A stretch of DNA of 64,000 bases from Salinibacter ruber DSM 13855 (GCF_000013045.1 NC_007677.1:682001-746000); one strand, 5' to 3'. Shown: positions 51,374 to 60,475, counted from the first letter of the stretch. Notes: generated from the letters alone by a model not told the origin. Program-made: numbers and translations.

Positions 51374-52531
51374 ATGCTCTACTACCTCATCGACTACATT
51401 GAGCGGCTGTACCACCCGCCGGGGTTTCAGGTGATTCGGTTCATCACCGTGCGGGCGGCGCTGGCCTCCATCACGGCGCTCGGCATCGCGCTGGGGGCGG
51501 GCCGGGGCATCATCCGCTGGCTGCGGCAGCAGCAGTTGGGGGAACAGGTGCGAGAGGGCGAGGCGGCCGGGGCCATCAGCCACGCCCACAAGGCGGGCAC
51601 GCCCACGATGGGCGGCATCATCATCCTGCTGTCCGTGGGCGGGGCGACGCTGCTCTGGGGGGCCGTCGCCAATACGTACGTGTGGCTCTCCCTCGTGGCG
51701 ATGGGCGGGCTCGGCGTGGTGGGCTTCGCCGACGACTACGTAAAGACGGTACGGAAGCAAAAGGACGGCCTCAATGCCTGGTACAAGGTGGCGGGGCAGG
51801 TCGCCGTCGGGCTTTTCGTGGGGAGCGTGCTGTACTTCCATCCCGACTTTGCGGCCTACAATACGTTCACGTTCATTCCCTTTTTGAAAGATCAGGTGCT
51901 CGATTATGACCTCTTTCGGTTTCTAGAGCTGGGGGTCGACCTCGGATGGCTCGTTTACCTTCCGGTGGTCGTCTTCATTGTGACGGCGGTCTCCAACGCC
52001 GTGAACCTGACCGACGGCCTCGACGGCCTGACGACCGGCGTCACGGCGTTCGTGTCGCTGGGGCTCGTCGCGCTGGTGTATGTGTCCGGCAACGCGGAGT
52101 TTGCGACGTTCCTGAACGTCATGCACCTGCCGGGCACCGGGGAGCTGACGGTGTTCGTGGCGGCCGTCACGGCGGCCTGCTTCGGGTTTCTGTGGTACAA
52201 CGGATACCCGGCGACCGTCTTTATGGGCGACACCGGCGCCCTCGCCCTCGGCGGGGCCGTGGGGAGCACGATCCTCATGGTGCGCAAGGAGCTGCTGCTG
52301 CCGCTGCTCGGCATCGTGTACTTTGCCGAGGCGCTCTCGGTCATCGTGCAGACGAGCTACTTCAAATACACCCGACGCCGCACCGGCACCGGAAAGCGCG
52401 TCTTCCGGATGGCGCCCCTGCATCACCACTATGAGGCCCGCGGGCTCCACGAGGCAAAAATCGTGACGCGCTTCTGGATTGTGACCGCCATCACCGTGAT
52501 TGCCGCCCTGCTCATCCTCCGCATTCGATAG
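51374..52531 (+). CDS. mraY: Phospho-N-acetylmuramoyl-pentapeptide transferase
   Basis: This 385-residue polytopic protein has about ten helices and makes lipid I from UDP-MurNAc-pentapeptide and undecaprenyl phosphate. MraY motifs are KAGTPTMGGI, the Asp pair in GFADDYVK, NAVNLTDGLDGLTTG, FMGDTGALALGG and APLHHHYE (HHH). The chosen ATG gives the MLYYLIDY start that is usual in Bacteroidota. The gene order murE-mraY without murF between is the Bacteroidota arrangement. Confidence 0.97.
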   Translation: MLYYLIDYIERLYHPPGFQVIRFITVRAALASITALGIALGAGRGIIRWLRQQQLGEQVREGEAAGAISHAHKAGTPTMGGIIILLSVGGATLLWGAVANTYVWLSLVAMGGLGVVGFADDYVKTVRKQKDGLNAWYKVAGQVAVGLFVGSVLYFHPDFAAYNTFTFIPFLKDQVLDYDLFRFLELGVDLGWLVYLPVVVFIVTAVSNAVNLTDGLDGLTTGVTAFVSLGLVALVYVSGNAEFATFLNVMHLPGTGELTVFVAAVTAACFGFLWYNGYPATVFMGDTGALALGGAVGSTILMVRKELLLPLLGIVYFAEALSVIVQTSYFKYTRRRTGTGKRVFRMAPLHHHYEARGLHEAKIVTRFWIVTAITVIAALLILRIR

Positions 52532-52602
52532 CGACTCCGATGACGAACCCCGCGCTGCGGCGTGGGGCCGAACCGATCCTCCAATCCCCCTCATCCTCTG
52601 CA

Positions 52603-53985
52603 ATGACACCGGACGAAGTCCGCAGGACACGAGCCACCGTGGTGGGCGGCGCCCGCAGTGGGCGCGCCGCGGCCCGGCTGCTGGCGAAGGTGGGGGGCGA
52701 GGTGTTTCTCACCGAGCAGGACGCCCCGTCGGACGGGGCCGCGGCGGCCCTCGACGAGGCCGGCGTCGAGTACGAGTTTGGGGGGCACACGGCCGAGGCC
52801 CTCGACGCCGACGTTCTTGTGCTCAGTCCCGGGGTGCCCACGCAGTCGAACATCGTGCAGCAGGCGCTGCGGGCGGGACTCGACGTGTACTCCGAAATTG
52901 AGGCGGCGTCCTGGTTCTGCGACGCGCCCATCGTGGCCATCACCGGTACCAACGGCAAGACGACCACGACGAGCCTCACCGGGCACGTTTTCCGAACGGC
53001 ATTCGCGGACACCCTGGGCCGGGAGGCCATCGTGGCCGGCAACATCGGGTACCCGTTTTCCGACTACGTGCTCGAGACGGAGCCGACAGACGTGGTGGTA
53101 CTGGAGGTGTCCAGCTTCCAGCTCGACCACGTGGAGACGTTCCGCCCGCGCGTGAGCGTGCTGCTGAACATCACGCCCGATCACCTGGGGCGCTACGACC
53201 ACGACTTCGAGGCCTACGCGCAGGCCAAGCACAACATTTTCCGCAATCAGGGCGAGGGCGACGTGGTGGTCTACAATCGGGACGATGACGACGTACGGAA
53301 CGCCGCGGAGGAGGCGGCCGCGGAGCAGGGCGTCCGCCCGATGGCCATCACCAGAGAGGGGGTGCCGGCGGCCGGGGCCGGATTCCGGGACGGCCGCATC
53401 GTGCTTCGAACCGACGACGAAGACGATTCGCTTATGCCTCAGGACGAGCTCGCCCTTCGAGGGCGTCACAACATGTACAACTCGCTTGCGGCCGCCGTCT
53501 CGGCTCGTGTGATGGAGGTCGAGAACGACGTCATTCGCGAGAGCCTGTCCGGCTTCGAGGGCGTGCCGCACCGGCTGGAGGAGGTGCACACGGTGGACGA
53601 CGTGCTGTACGTCAACGACTCGAAGGCCACCAACGTGAACGCGGTCTGGTACGCCCTGGAGAGCTTCGACCGGCCCATCGTCCTGATTGCCGGGGGCCGA
53701 GACAAGGGAAACGACTACACGGACCTCAAGCCGCTCGTTCGCGACCAGGTGCGGGCGGTGGTGGCCCTCGGGGAGAGTGCCGAGAAAGTGGAGCGGGAGC
53801 TTGGCGGAGAAGCCCCCGACCACAGCCGAGCGGAGACGATGGAGGACGCCCTGACCCAGGCCCAGCGCGCGGCCCAGCCGGGCGACGTGGTGCTGCTGAG
53901 CCCGGCGTGCTCCTCCTTCGACATGTACGAGAACTACGAGGAGCGGGGCGACACCTTCCGCCGCCTCGTGGAGACGCTGCTATAG
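52603..53985 (+). CDS. murD: UDP-MurNAc-L-alanine--D-glutamate ligase
   Basis: This is a 460-residue ligase that adds D-glutamate. The N-terminal Rossmann part starts TVVGGARSGRAAARLL (the usual G-x-G-x-S-G), the ATP loop is ITGTNGKTTTTSL, with LEVSSFQLDHVETF, NITPDHLGRYDH and YVNDSKATNVNA plus LIAGGRDKGNDYTDL in the C-terminal domain. An ATG at 52540 would add 21 residues; the later start matches family length better. The 114 bases after it hold a heptad inverted repeat. Confidence 0.95.
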   Translation: MTPDEVRRTRATVVGGARSGRAAARLLAKVGGEVFLTEQDAPSDGAAAALDEAGVEYEFGGHTAEALDADVLVLSPGVPTQSNIVQQALRAGLDVYSEIEAASWFCDAPIVAITGTNGKTTTTSLTGHVFRTAFADTLGREAIVAGNIGYPFSDYVLETEPTDVVVLEVSSFQLDHVETFRPRVSVLLNITPDHLGRYDHDFEAYAQAKHNIFRNQGEGDVVVYNRDDDDVRNAAEEAAAEQGVRPMAITREGVPAAGAGFRDGRIVLRTDDEDDSLMPQDELALRGRHNMYNSLAAAVSARVMEVENDVIRESLSGFEGVPHRLEEVHTVDDVLYVNDSKATNVNAVWYALESFDRPIVLIAGGRDKGNDYTDLKPLVRDQVRAVVALGESAEKVERELGGEAPDHSRAETMEDALTQAQRAAQPGDVVLLSPACSSFDMYENYEERGDTFRRLVETLL

Positions 53986-53988
53986 GAA

Positions 53989-54052
53989 TTACGTGTTGCG
54001 TATTGCGTATCCGATCGTCTCTCCGACCACGTACGCAATACGAAATACGCAC
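53989..54052. repeat. Heptad inverted repeat between murD and ftsW (TTGCGTA type)
   Basis: Left arm: TTGCGTA at 53996-54002 and again at 54003-54009, preceded by TTACGTG. Right arm: TACGCAA (54032-54038), TACGAAA and TACGCAC (to 54052), the reverse complement type. GTATTGCGTA (54000-54009) pairs perfectly with TACGCAATAC (54032-54041) across a 22-base loop. Confidence 0.75.
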
Positions 54053-54099
54053 GACATTCAACCCGACGACTCAATTTTCCGACTTCACACTGACGCTCG

Positions 54100-55269
54100 A
54101 TGAGCATCGTCCAGTCCCTCACACAGAAAGTGACCGACCGCGCCCCGGCGGACAAGTACGTGGTGTGGGTCGTGTTGGCGCTGTCGTCCGTGGGCGTGGT
54201 GGCGGTGTATAGCGCCGTCACGTACCTGGCGGAGGTGCGGGCCGGGACCGAGCCGGTGCACTTCCTGCTTCGCCACCTGGCCCGTGTGGGGATTGCCCTC
54301 GGGGCGATGGGGGTGGTGAGCCTCATCGACTACCGCACGCTGGCCCGGTACAGCCGGCTGGCGCTCGTGGGCACCCTGCTCCTGCTGGTCGCCGTCAAGG
54401 TCGTCGGTCTGTTCTCGGGCGGGGCCGACCGCTGGCTGCAGATTGGCGGGGTCGGGTTTCAGCCGTCGGAGTTCGCGCGGGTGGCGCTCGTCTTGTACGT
54501 GGCGGTGTTGTTGGTGCAGAAGCAGGACTACGTGAAGAGCTTCAGCCGCACGTTCCTGCCAGTGCTGTTTTGGGTGGGGGTGACGGTGGGACTCATCGCC
54601 CTTGACGACCTGTCGACGGCCCTCGTGTTGCTGCTCGGGGTGCTGCTGATGAGCTTCGTGGGGCGCGTGAGCGTTCTGCAGATCGGTGGGCTCGCCGTGC
54701 TGGGGGGCGTGATGGCGTTCGGCGTGCTGTCGACATCGCCCGACCGGGCCGCCCGCCTGGAGGCGTACCTCGGGATGGACTTGTTTCCGAACACCGATAC
54801 GGAGCAGGTCATGGACGCGCGGGGGGAGCAGTATCAGTCCCGGCAGGCCCGGATGGCCTTCGCGGCGGGCGGGTTCACTGGGGTGGGGCCGGGGAAGAGT
54901 GTCCAGCGCGACTTCCTTCCCGAACCCTATAACGACTTTATTTTCGCCATCATCGCGGAGGAGTACGGCATCTTCGGGGCCCTGGCCCTGTTGACCGGGT
55001 TCTTCGTGCTGCTCTTTCGCGGGTACCTCCGCATTGCGCGGGACGCCCCGGACCCGCTCGGGCTCATTCTGGCGGTGGGGATGACCACACTGGTCGTGAC
55101 GTACGGGTTTGTGCACGCCGGGGTGGCCAGTGGGCTGTTACCGGTGACGGGCCTGCCCATGCCGTTTGTCTCGTACGGAGGGACGTCTCTGCTGGCCAAC
55201 GGCATCATGATTGGAGTCCTGTTGAATATCTCCCGTCACGCGGGACAGCGTTCCGCCGAGCGGGTTTGA
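54100..55269 (+). CDS. ftsW: Septal peptidoglycan glycosyltransferase FtsW
   Basis: This is a 389-residue SEDS protein with about ten membrane helices, the polymerase partner of FtsI. SEDS signatures are VYSAVTYLA, the strand RWLQIGGVGFQPSEFARVAL, a long periplasmic loop near residues 215-275 with TGVGPGKSVQRDFLPEPYNDFIFAIIAEEYG, and the C-terminal TGLPMPFVSYGGTSLLANG. The catalytic Asp expected in the large loop region falls in the PEPYNDFIFA part. murG follows after 61 bases. Confidence 0.95.
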   Translation: MSIVQSLTQKVTDRAPADKYVVWVVLALSSVGVVAVYSAVTYLAEVRAGTEPVHFLLRHLARVGIALGAMGVVSLIDYRTLARYSRLALVGTLLLLVAVKVVGLFSGGADRWLQIGGVGFQPSEFARVALVLYVAVLLVQKQDYVKSFSRTFLPVLFWVGVTVGLIALDDLSTALVLLLGVLLMSFVGRVSVLQIGGLAVLGGVMAFGVLSTSPDRAARLEAYLGMDLFPNTDTEQVMDARGEQYQSRQARMAFAAGGFTGVGPGKSVQRDFLPEPYNDFIFAIIAEEYGIFGALALLTGFFVLLFRGYLRIARDAPDPLGLILAVGMTTLVVTYGFVHAGVASGLLPVTGLPMPFVSYGGTSLLANGIMIGVLLNISRHAGQRSAERV

Positions 55270-55330
55270 CTCGTTCATCTTTCTCTCTCCTCTGGGCCCT
55301 TGGGCCCGTCGATGATTTCGTTTGTGACCA

Positions 55331-56443
55331 ATGAGCACGCGCGCTCCGCACATACTGATGGTGGGTGGTGGCACTGGGGGACACGTGTACCCGGCCATCG
55401 CCATTGCCGACGCGGTGCGGGCCCTCCGTCCGGACGCTCAGATCGTGTTTGCGGGCACGCAGGACCGGCTCGAAGCGCGGGCCGTGCCGGAGGCGGGATA
55501 TGCCCTCCACCCGATTACGGCGCAGGGCCTTCAGCGACGGGCCGTGGCGTCCAACCTGCTGCTGCCGTTCCGTGTGGCGCAGGGCCTGGTGCAGAGCTGG
55601 CGCCTCGTGGGGGCCATCGAGCCGGACGTGGCGGTGGGCACGGGCGGGTACGTGGCCGCCCCGGTGCTGATGGCGGCGTGGCTGCGTGGACGGCCCCTCC
55701 TGATACAGGAGCAGAACGCCTACGCGGGCCTCACGAACCGGGTGCTCGCGCGGCTTGCGCTGCGCATCCACCTCGCCTTTCCTGAGGCGAAGGACTGGGT
55801 GCCCGCCGAGCACGCGGTGGTGAGCGGAAACCCCACGCGCCAGTCGTTGCGGGACGCAGATCCCGACGCGGCCCGGGCGGCCTTCAACGTTCCGGAGGAC
55901 GGGCGTGTGCTGTTGGTCATGGGGGGGTCGCTGGGCAGTGCCGCGATCAACGGGGCGATCCAGCGGATCCTGGATCCCCTGCTGGCCGAGGGCGACGTGC
56001 ATGTGGTCTGGCAGACGGGAACCCGGTACTACGACGACCTGACGGAGGACCTCGACGAGCACCCGCGACTTCGCGTCGTCGAGTACATCGACCAGATGGG
56101 ACACGCCTACGCCGCGGCCGACCTCGCGGTGTGCCGGGCGGGGGCGCTCACCTGCAGCGAGCTGACGGTCACGGGCACGCCCGCGGTGCTCGTGCCCTCG
56201 CCCAACGTGACGGCCGACCATCAGACCAAGAACGCACGGAGCCTGGAACGGGCCGGCGCCGCCGTCTGGCTGGACGAGGCGGACCTCGACGCGCACCTGG
56301 AGACGGTGCTGCTCGACCTGCTCGGCAATTCCGACCGGCGCGCCCGGATGGCCGAGGCCGCCCGCGACCGGGCCCGCCCCGACGCCGCGGAGACGATTGC
56401 CCGCGACGTGCTCGCCCTTGCCGACCGCTACCGCACGAATTAA
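55331..56443 (+). CDS. murG: UDP-GlcNAc:lipid I N-acetylglucosaminyltransferase
   Basis: This is a 370-residue GT-B fold peripheral enzyme that makes lipid II. Motifs are MVGGGTGGHVYPAIAIADA (donor-side G loop), VGTGGYVAAPVLMAAWL, LIQEQNAYAGLTNRVLA, VVSGNPTRQSLRD, MGGSLGSAAINGAI and CRAGALTCSELTVTGTPAVLVPSP in the C-terminal half. The gene keeps the standard order between ftsW and murC. Confidence 0.97.
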   Translation: MSTRAPHILMVGGGTGGHVYPAIAIADAVRALRPDAQIVFAGTQDRLEARAVPEAGYALHPITAQGLQRRAVASNLLLPFRVAQGLVQSWRLVGAIEPDVAVGTGGYVAAPVLMAAWLRGRPLLIQEQNAYAGLTNRVLARLALRIHLAFPEAKDWVPAEHAVVSGNPTRQSLRDADPDAARAAFNVPEDGRVLLVMGGSLGSAAINGAIQRILDPLLAEGDVHVVWQTGTRYYDDLTEDLDEHPRLRVVEYIDQMGHAYAAADLAVCRAGALTCSELTVTGTPAVLVPSPNVTADHQTKNARSLERAGAAVWLDEADLDAHLETVLLDLLGNSDRRARMAEAARDRARPDAAETIARDVLALADRYRTN

Positions 56444-56523
56444 TTCCGATTCGCTCCCGCCGGCCCGTGGGCATCTGCCCGGGCCCCGCGGAGCCACCAA
56501 CCCGACCGACCCGAACGGACGCG

Positions 56524-57951
56524 ATGGCTGAACTTCGAACACAACCGGCTTTGGGCCGCATCCGCCAGGTCCACATGGTGGGCATTGGCGGCATCGGCAT
56601 GAGCTCCATCGCCGAGGTGCTCCTGAACCGCGGCTACGACGTGACGGGCTCGGACCTGGAGCGCAGCGACGTCACCGAGCGCCTGGAGGCGGAGGGGGCG
56701 ACCATTCACGAGGGGCACGCCGCCGAGCAGGTGGGCACGGCCGACGTGGTGGTCTATTCCAGTGCCGTCGACCCCGACGAGAACCCGGAGACCCGCGAGG
56801 CCGAACGCCGCCGCATCTCGCTCATCCCGCGCGCCGAGATGCTGGGTGAGCTGATCCGGATGAAGTTTGGCGTCGGCGTGGCCGGCACCCACGGCAAGAC
56901 GACCACGACCTCGATGGCGGGGCTCGTGGTGGCCGAGGGGGGCTTCGATCCGACCGTGATCGTGGGGGGGAAGGTGACGGCCTTCGGCTCCAACGCCATC
57001 ACGGGGGAGGGCGACGTCCTCGTGATTGAGGCCGACGAGTACGACCGCACGTTCCTGCGCCTTACGCCGTCGCTGGCGGTCATCACGAGCATCGAGGAGG
57101 ATCACCTCGACGTGTACGAGGACCTGGCGGCCATCCAGGCGTCCTTCACGCAGTACGCCAACAGCGTGCCGTTCTTCGGGGCGGCCATCCTGTGCCTCGA
57201 CGACCCAAACGTGCAGGCCATCGTCGGCGACGTGGAGCGCCGCGTCGTGACCTACGGCACGACACGCCAGGCGGAGGTGCGGGGCGAGAACGTCCGGCGG
57301 GAGGGCATGACGACCCGGTTCGACGTGGTGGTGCGCGGAGAGCGCCTCGGCACCATCGAGCTGCACGTGCCGGGCATGCACAACGTGCGCAACGCGCTTG
57401 CCGCCGTGGCGGTGGGCCAGGAGCTCGAGATTTCGTTCGAGCGGGTGCGCGACGGGCTCGGCACCTTCACCGGCGTCCGCCGCCGGTTCGAGAAGAAGGG
57501 AGAGGTGGGCGGCATCACGGTGCTCGACGACTACGCCCATCACCCAACCGAAATTGAGGCGACCCTGGACGCGGCCCACCAGGGCTTTCCCGACCGCCGT
57601 GTCGTCGCGGTCTTTCAGCCGCACATGTACTCCCGCACTCAAAACTTCATGGACGAGTTCGCCTGCTCCTTCTTCAACGCCGACATGCTCGTCCTGACCG
57701 ACGTGTACGGGGCGCGCGAGGCGCCGATCGAAGGGGTGACCGGGGGGCGCCTGGCCGAGCGGGCCGAGCAGTTCGGGCACCGGGCCGTGCACTACGTGCC
57801 GGAGAAGACCGACCTCCCGGGCCGCCTGCAGGAGCTCGTGGGGCCGGGCGACGTCGTCCTGATGCTGGGTGCGGGCGACATCTGGCGCGCGAGTGAGGCC
57901 TTCGTGGAGCTACTTGAAAACGACGGTGGGACAGCAATTGAACGCGACTGA
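56524..57951 (+). CDS. murC: UDP-N-acetylmuramate--L-alanine ligase
   Basis: This is a 475-residue ligase, first of the Mur peptide ligases. It has HMVGIGGIGMSSIAEVLLNRG at the N-terminus, the ATP loop GTHGKTTTTSM, EADEYDRTFLRLTP, ITSIEEDHLDVYED and HHPTEIEATLDAA in the C-terminal domain. ddl and murB are not adjacent, unlike in proteobacteria. A large heptad inverted repeat fills the 147-base gap to ftsQ. Confidence 0.97.
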   Translation: MAELRTQPALGRIRQVHMVGIGGIGMSSIAEVLLNRGYDVTGSDLERSDVTERLEAEGATIHEGHAAEQVGTADVVVYSSAVDPDENPETREAERRRISLIPRAEMLGELIRMKFGVGVAGTHGKTTTTSMAGLVVAEGGFDPTVIVGGKVTAFGSNAITGEGDVLVIEADEYDRTFLRLTPSLAVITSIEEDHLDVYEDLAAIQASFTQYANSVPFFGAAILCLDDPNVQAIVGDVERRVVTYGTTRQAEVRGENVRREGMTTRFDVVVRGERLGTIELHVPGMHNVRNALAAVAVGQELEISFERVRDGLGTFTGVRRRFEKKGEVGGITVLDDYAHHPTEIEATLDAAHQGFPDRRVVAVFQPHMYSRTQNFMDEFACSFFNADMLVLTDVYGAREAPIEGVTGGRLAERAEQFGHRAVHYVPEKTDLPGRLQELVGPGDVVLMLGAGDIWRASEAFVELLENDGGTAIERD

Positions 57952-57964
57952 ATTTTGATCGACG

Positions 57965-58052
57965 GTGTGATGCGTGAGGCGTGACGAGTGAACCGTGACG
58001 TGTGAGAACAGGGCGTTCGCTCTCTTCACGCTTCACGTTCCACGAATCACGA
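57965..58052. repeat. Heptad inverted repeat between murC and ftsQ (nnGTGAn type)
   Basis: The left arm is six perfect 7-base units (57965-58006), each of the form nnGTGAn. The right arm is four 7-base units (58025-58052) of the opposite-strand type nnCACGn. An 18-base spacer (58007-58024) lies between. Period is kept without any insertion in either arm. Confidence 0.85.
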
Positions 58053-58098
58053 ATTCTCCGGCCGTTTCAACAAACACGACGATCATTTTTCGACACTC

Positions 58099-58878
58099 AT
58101 GACACGGGACCAAACTGCGACATTCGGACGCCATGCCCTCCGCGTCGCGGGGAGCGGGCTCCTCGTGGCGGGCGTCGTGGCGCTGGGCCTCCTGGGTTGG
58201 CAGTGGCGGGCGAACGTGACGGTGGACCGGGTGGCCGTGACCGGGGCGCAGCACGCCCCGCCCGACACGCTGCGCCGCCTGGCCCGTGTGGGCCGCGGCA
58301 CGGCGATGCGGGCCGTGGCGCCGATGCTCGTGGCCGATCGGGTGGCCCGCCACCCGTGGGTGAAAGAGGCGACCGCCGAGACGCAGTGGATGCAGGGCGC
58401 CCTAACGATTTCGGTCACCGAGCGCACCCCCGCGGCCCTCGCGGTGGACGCGCAGGGCCGTCCGGCCTACTACCTCGACCGGAGCGGCCACGCGATGCCC
58501 CTGCCCGACAGTGCCGGGTACGACGTGCCGCTCGTGCGGGGCCTCGAGGCGGAGGCCCCCTGGACGCAGCCCGACACCGCACAGACCCCGTCGTCGCTGC
58601 GTCGGGTGCTTCGGGCCCTCCCCGAGGCGGGGGTGGCCGACCTCGTGGCCGAGATTGAGATGCAGCCCGACGATGCGATCCAACTTACGACGACCCCGAT
58701 CGGCCCGCACGACGCCCTGCCGGTGCACCTCGGGAGCGGCAACGTGTCCCGAAAACTGCGCACGCTCCGCGCCTTTGCGCGCCAGGTGCTCGCATCGTCG
58801 CCGGACGAGCCGATCGAACGCATCGACCTCCGCTTCGATGGACAAGTGGTCACCCGAACGCGCCCGCTCGACGGATAA
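58099..58878 (+). CDS. ftsQ: FtsQ-like cell-division protein
   Basis: This 259-residue bitopic protein has a short cytoplasmic N-terminus, a membrane helix near residues 16-34 (GSGLLVAGVVALGLLGW) and a POTRA domain (about 40-110: VDRVAVTGAQHAPPDTLRRL, HPWVKEATAETQWM, ALTISVTERTPAALAV). The beta domain follows (about 115-259) with YYLDRSGHAM. FtsQ links FtsL and FtsB to early divisome proteins. Family identity is low; helix plus POTRA plus context gives the call. Confidence 0.9.
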   Translation: MTRDQTATFGRHALRVAGSGLLVAGVVALGLLGWQWRANVTVDRVAVTGAQHAPPDTLRRLARVGRGTAMRAVAPMLVADRVARHPWVKEATAETQWMQGALTISVTERTPAALAVDAQGRPAYYLDRSGHAMPLPDSAGYDVPLVRGLEAEAPWTQPDTAQTPSSLRRVLRALPEAGVADLVAEIEMQPDDAIQLTTTPIGPHDALPVHLGSGNVSRKLRTLRAFARQVLASSPDEPIERIDLRFDGQVVTRTRPLDG

Positions 58879-58917
58879 TGCATGCGATCCGGTCTTCATA
58901 GTGCGCTGTGCTCTGCT

Positions 58918-58985
58918 CAGTGATGAGTGACGTGTGAGCCGCGGGACGGCACGCGCCATCGCGCATCACGAATCACGACTCAGCC
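58918..58985. repeat. Heptad inverted repeat between ftsQ and ftsA (nnGTGAn type)
   Basis: Left arm of three perfect units (58918-58938): CAGTGAT, GAGTGAC, GTGTGAG. Right arm with two exact copies of ATCACGA (58965-58971, 58972-58978) and one broken unit to 58985. The unit type is the same as in the array before ftsQ. Confidence 0.75.
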
Positions 58986-59008
58986 TGACATTGATCCCCC
59001 AAACTGCC

Positions 59009-60268
59009 ATGAATGAAAACATCGTCGTAGGAGTCGACATCGGCACGACCAAGGTCTGTGCCGTCGTCGCCGGCAAGGATGACCTCGACCGCGTGAACAT
59101 TCTTGGGGTGGGCATGGCCCCCTCCGACGGCCTCAACCGCGGGGTGGTGGTCAACATCGACCGCACCGTGGCGGCCGTTCGGGAGGCGGTGGAGGAGGCC
59201 GAGCGGGCCGCCGGCGTGGAGGTGCAGAACGTGGTCGTGGGCATCGCGGGCGATCATGTGCAAAGCTTCCAGACGCGCGGGGTGGTGACGATCAACGCCA
59301 ACGAGATTACGCAGAACGACGTGCAGCGCCTCCTCGAGGACACGACGCACGTGGCCCTGCCCGCCGACCGCGAGATCCTGCACGTCATCCCGCAGGAGTT
59401 CATCGTGGATGGGCAGGACGGCGTGGCCGACCCCGTGGGCATGAGTGGGGTGCGCCTGGAGGCGGACGTGCACATCATCACCGGGCTCGTCTCCGCCGCC
59501 AAGAACATCTACCGGTGCATCGAGAAGGCCGGCTTTCGGGTGTCCGACCTGGTGCTGGAGCCGCTCGCCTCCTCGTTCAGCGTGCTGCACGAGGACGAGA
59601 AGGAGGTGGGGGTGGCCCTCATCGACATCGGCGGCGGCACGACCGACATTGCCGTCTTCGAGGACCACACGATCCGCCATACGGCCGTCATCGCGGTGGC
59701 CGGCGACAAGGTGACCGACGACATCCGGAAGGGCCTCGGCGTGATGCGGGACCAGGCCGAGCAGCTGAAGCGCCAGTTCGGCGTGGCCCTCGCCGGGGAG
59801 GCGGACTCGGACGAGAAAATCGAGATTCCGGGCATCGGCGGGCGGGACGAGAAGACGATTGGGCGCGACGCCCTCGCCCAGATCATTCAGCCGCGCCTGG
59901 AAGAGATTCTGGAGATCGCGGCGATGGAAATCAAGCGCAGCGGCTACGGCCGGCACCTGGGCGTCGGCGCCGTGCTGACCGGGGGCGGGTCGCTCGTCCC
60001 CTACACCGATGAACTGGCCGCCGAGGTGCTCGGCATGGAGGCCCGCGTGGGGCGCCCCATGGGCCTGAGCGGCGGGCTCGTGGAGGAGGTGAGCGACCCC
60101 AAGTTCTCGACCGGGGTGGGCCTCGTCCTCTACGGCATGCGCCCCGACATCATCGGCGGCACCACGCTCTCCGAAGAGGTGCGGGCCCACCAGAATGGGC
60201 AGGCCGGCGGAGAAACGCTCATGGCCCGCATCGCCAACCGCATGAAGGCCTGGTTCGACGAATTGTAA
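59009..60268 (+). CDS. ftsA: Cell-division protein FtsA
   Basis: This is a 419-residue actin-like protein that ties FtsZ filaments to the membrane. ATPase motifs are VVGVDIGTTKVCAVVAG (phosphate 1), ALIDIGGGTTDIAVFED (phosphate 2) and GAVLTGGGSLVPY (adenosine). The SHS2 subdomain 1C lies at about 85-165. The C-terminus ends in an amphipathic helix MARIANRMKAWFDEL, the membrane-targeting sequence. The chosen ATG gives the MNENIVVGVDIG start. Confidence 0.97.
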   Translation: MNENIVVGVDIGTTKVCAVVAGKDDLDRVNILGVGMAPSDGLNRGVVVNIDRTVAAVREAVEEAERAAGVEVQNVVVGIAGDHVQSFQTRGVVTINANEITQNDVQRLLEDTTHVALPADREILHVIPQEFIVDGQDGVADPVGMSGVRLEADVHIITGLVSAAKNIYRCIEKAGFRVSDLVLEPLASSFSVLHEDEKEVGVALIDIGGGTTDIAVFEDHTIRHTAVIAVAGDKVTDDIRKGLGVMRDQAEQLKRQFGVALAGEADSDEKIEIPGIGGRDEKTIGRDALAQIIQPRLEEILEIAAMEIKRSGYGRHLGVGAVLTGGGSLVPYTDELAAEVLGMEARVGRPMGLSGGLVEEVSDPKFSTGVGLVLYGMRPDIIGGTTLSEEVRAHQNGQAGGETLMARIANRMKAWFDEL

Positions 60269-60475
60269 ATCGGCGGTGACGGGCAGGAGGACCGCCCAAT
60301 CGTTCCGCCAACCCGTCCCCATGCCGCCCGCCGTCTACGTTCAGACCTACACGCCACAATCAGCTAGTACAACGCCACTTCGACAGGCCGGCACGCACGC
60401 GCTTGGAGCCGCTCACTTCAGGCCCGCCGGGCTGTACTCTCATACTCTCAACACCACAGACCCACTGGAGGGACC

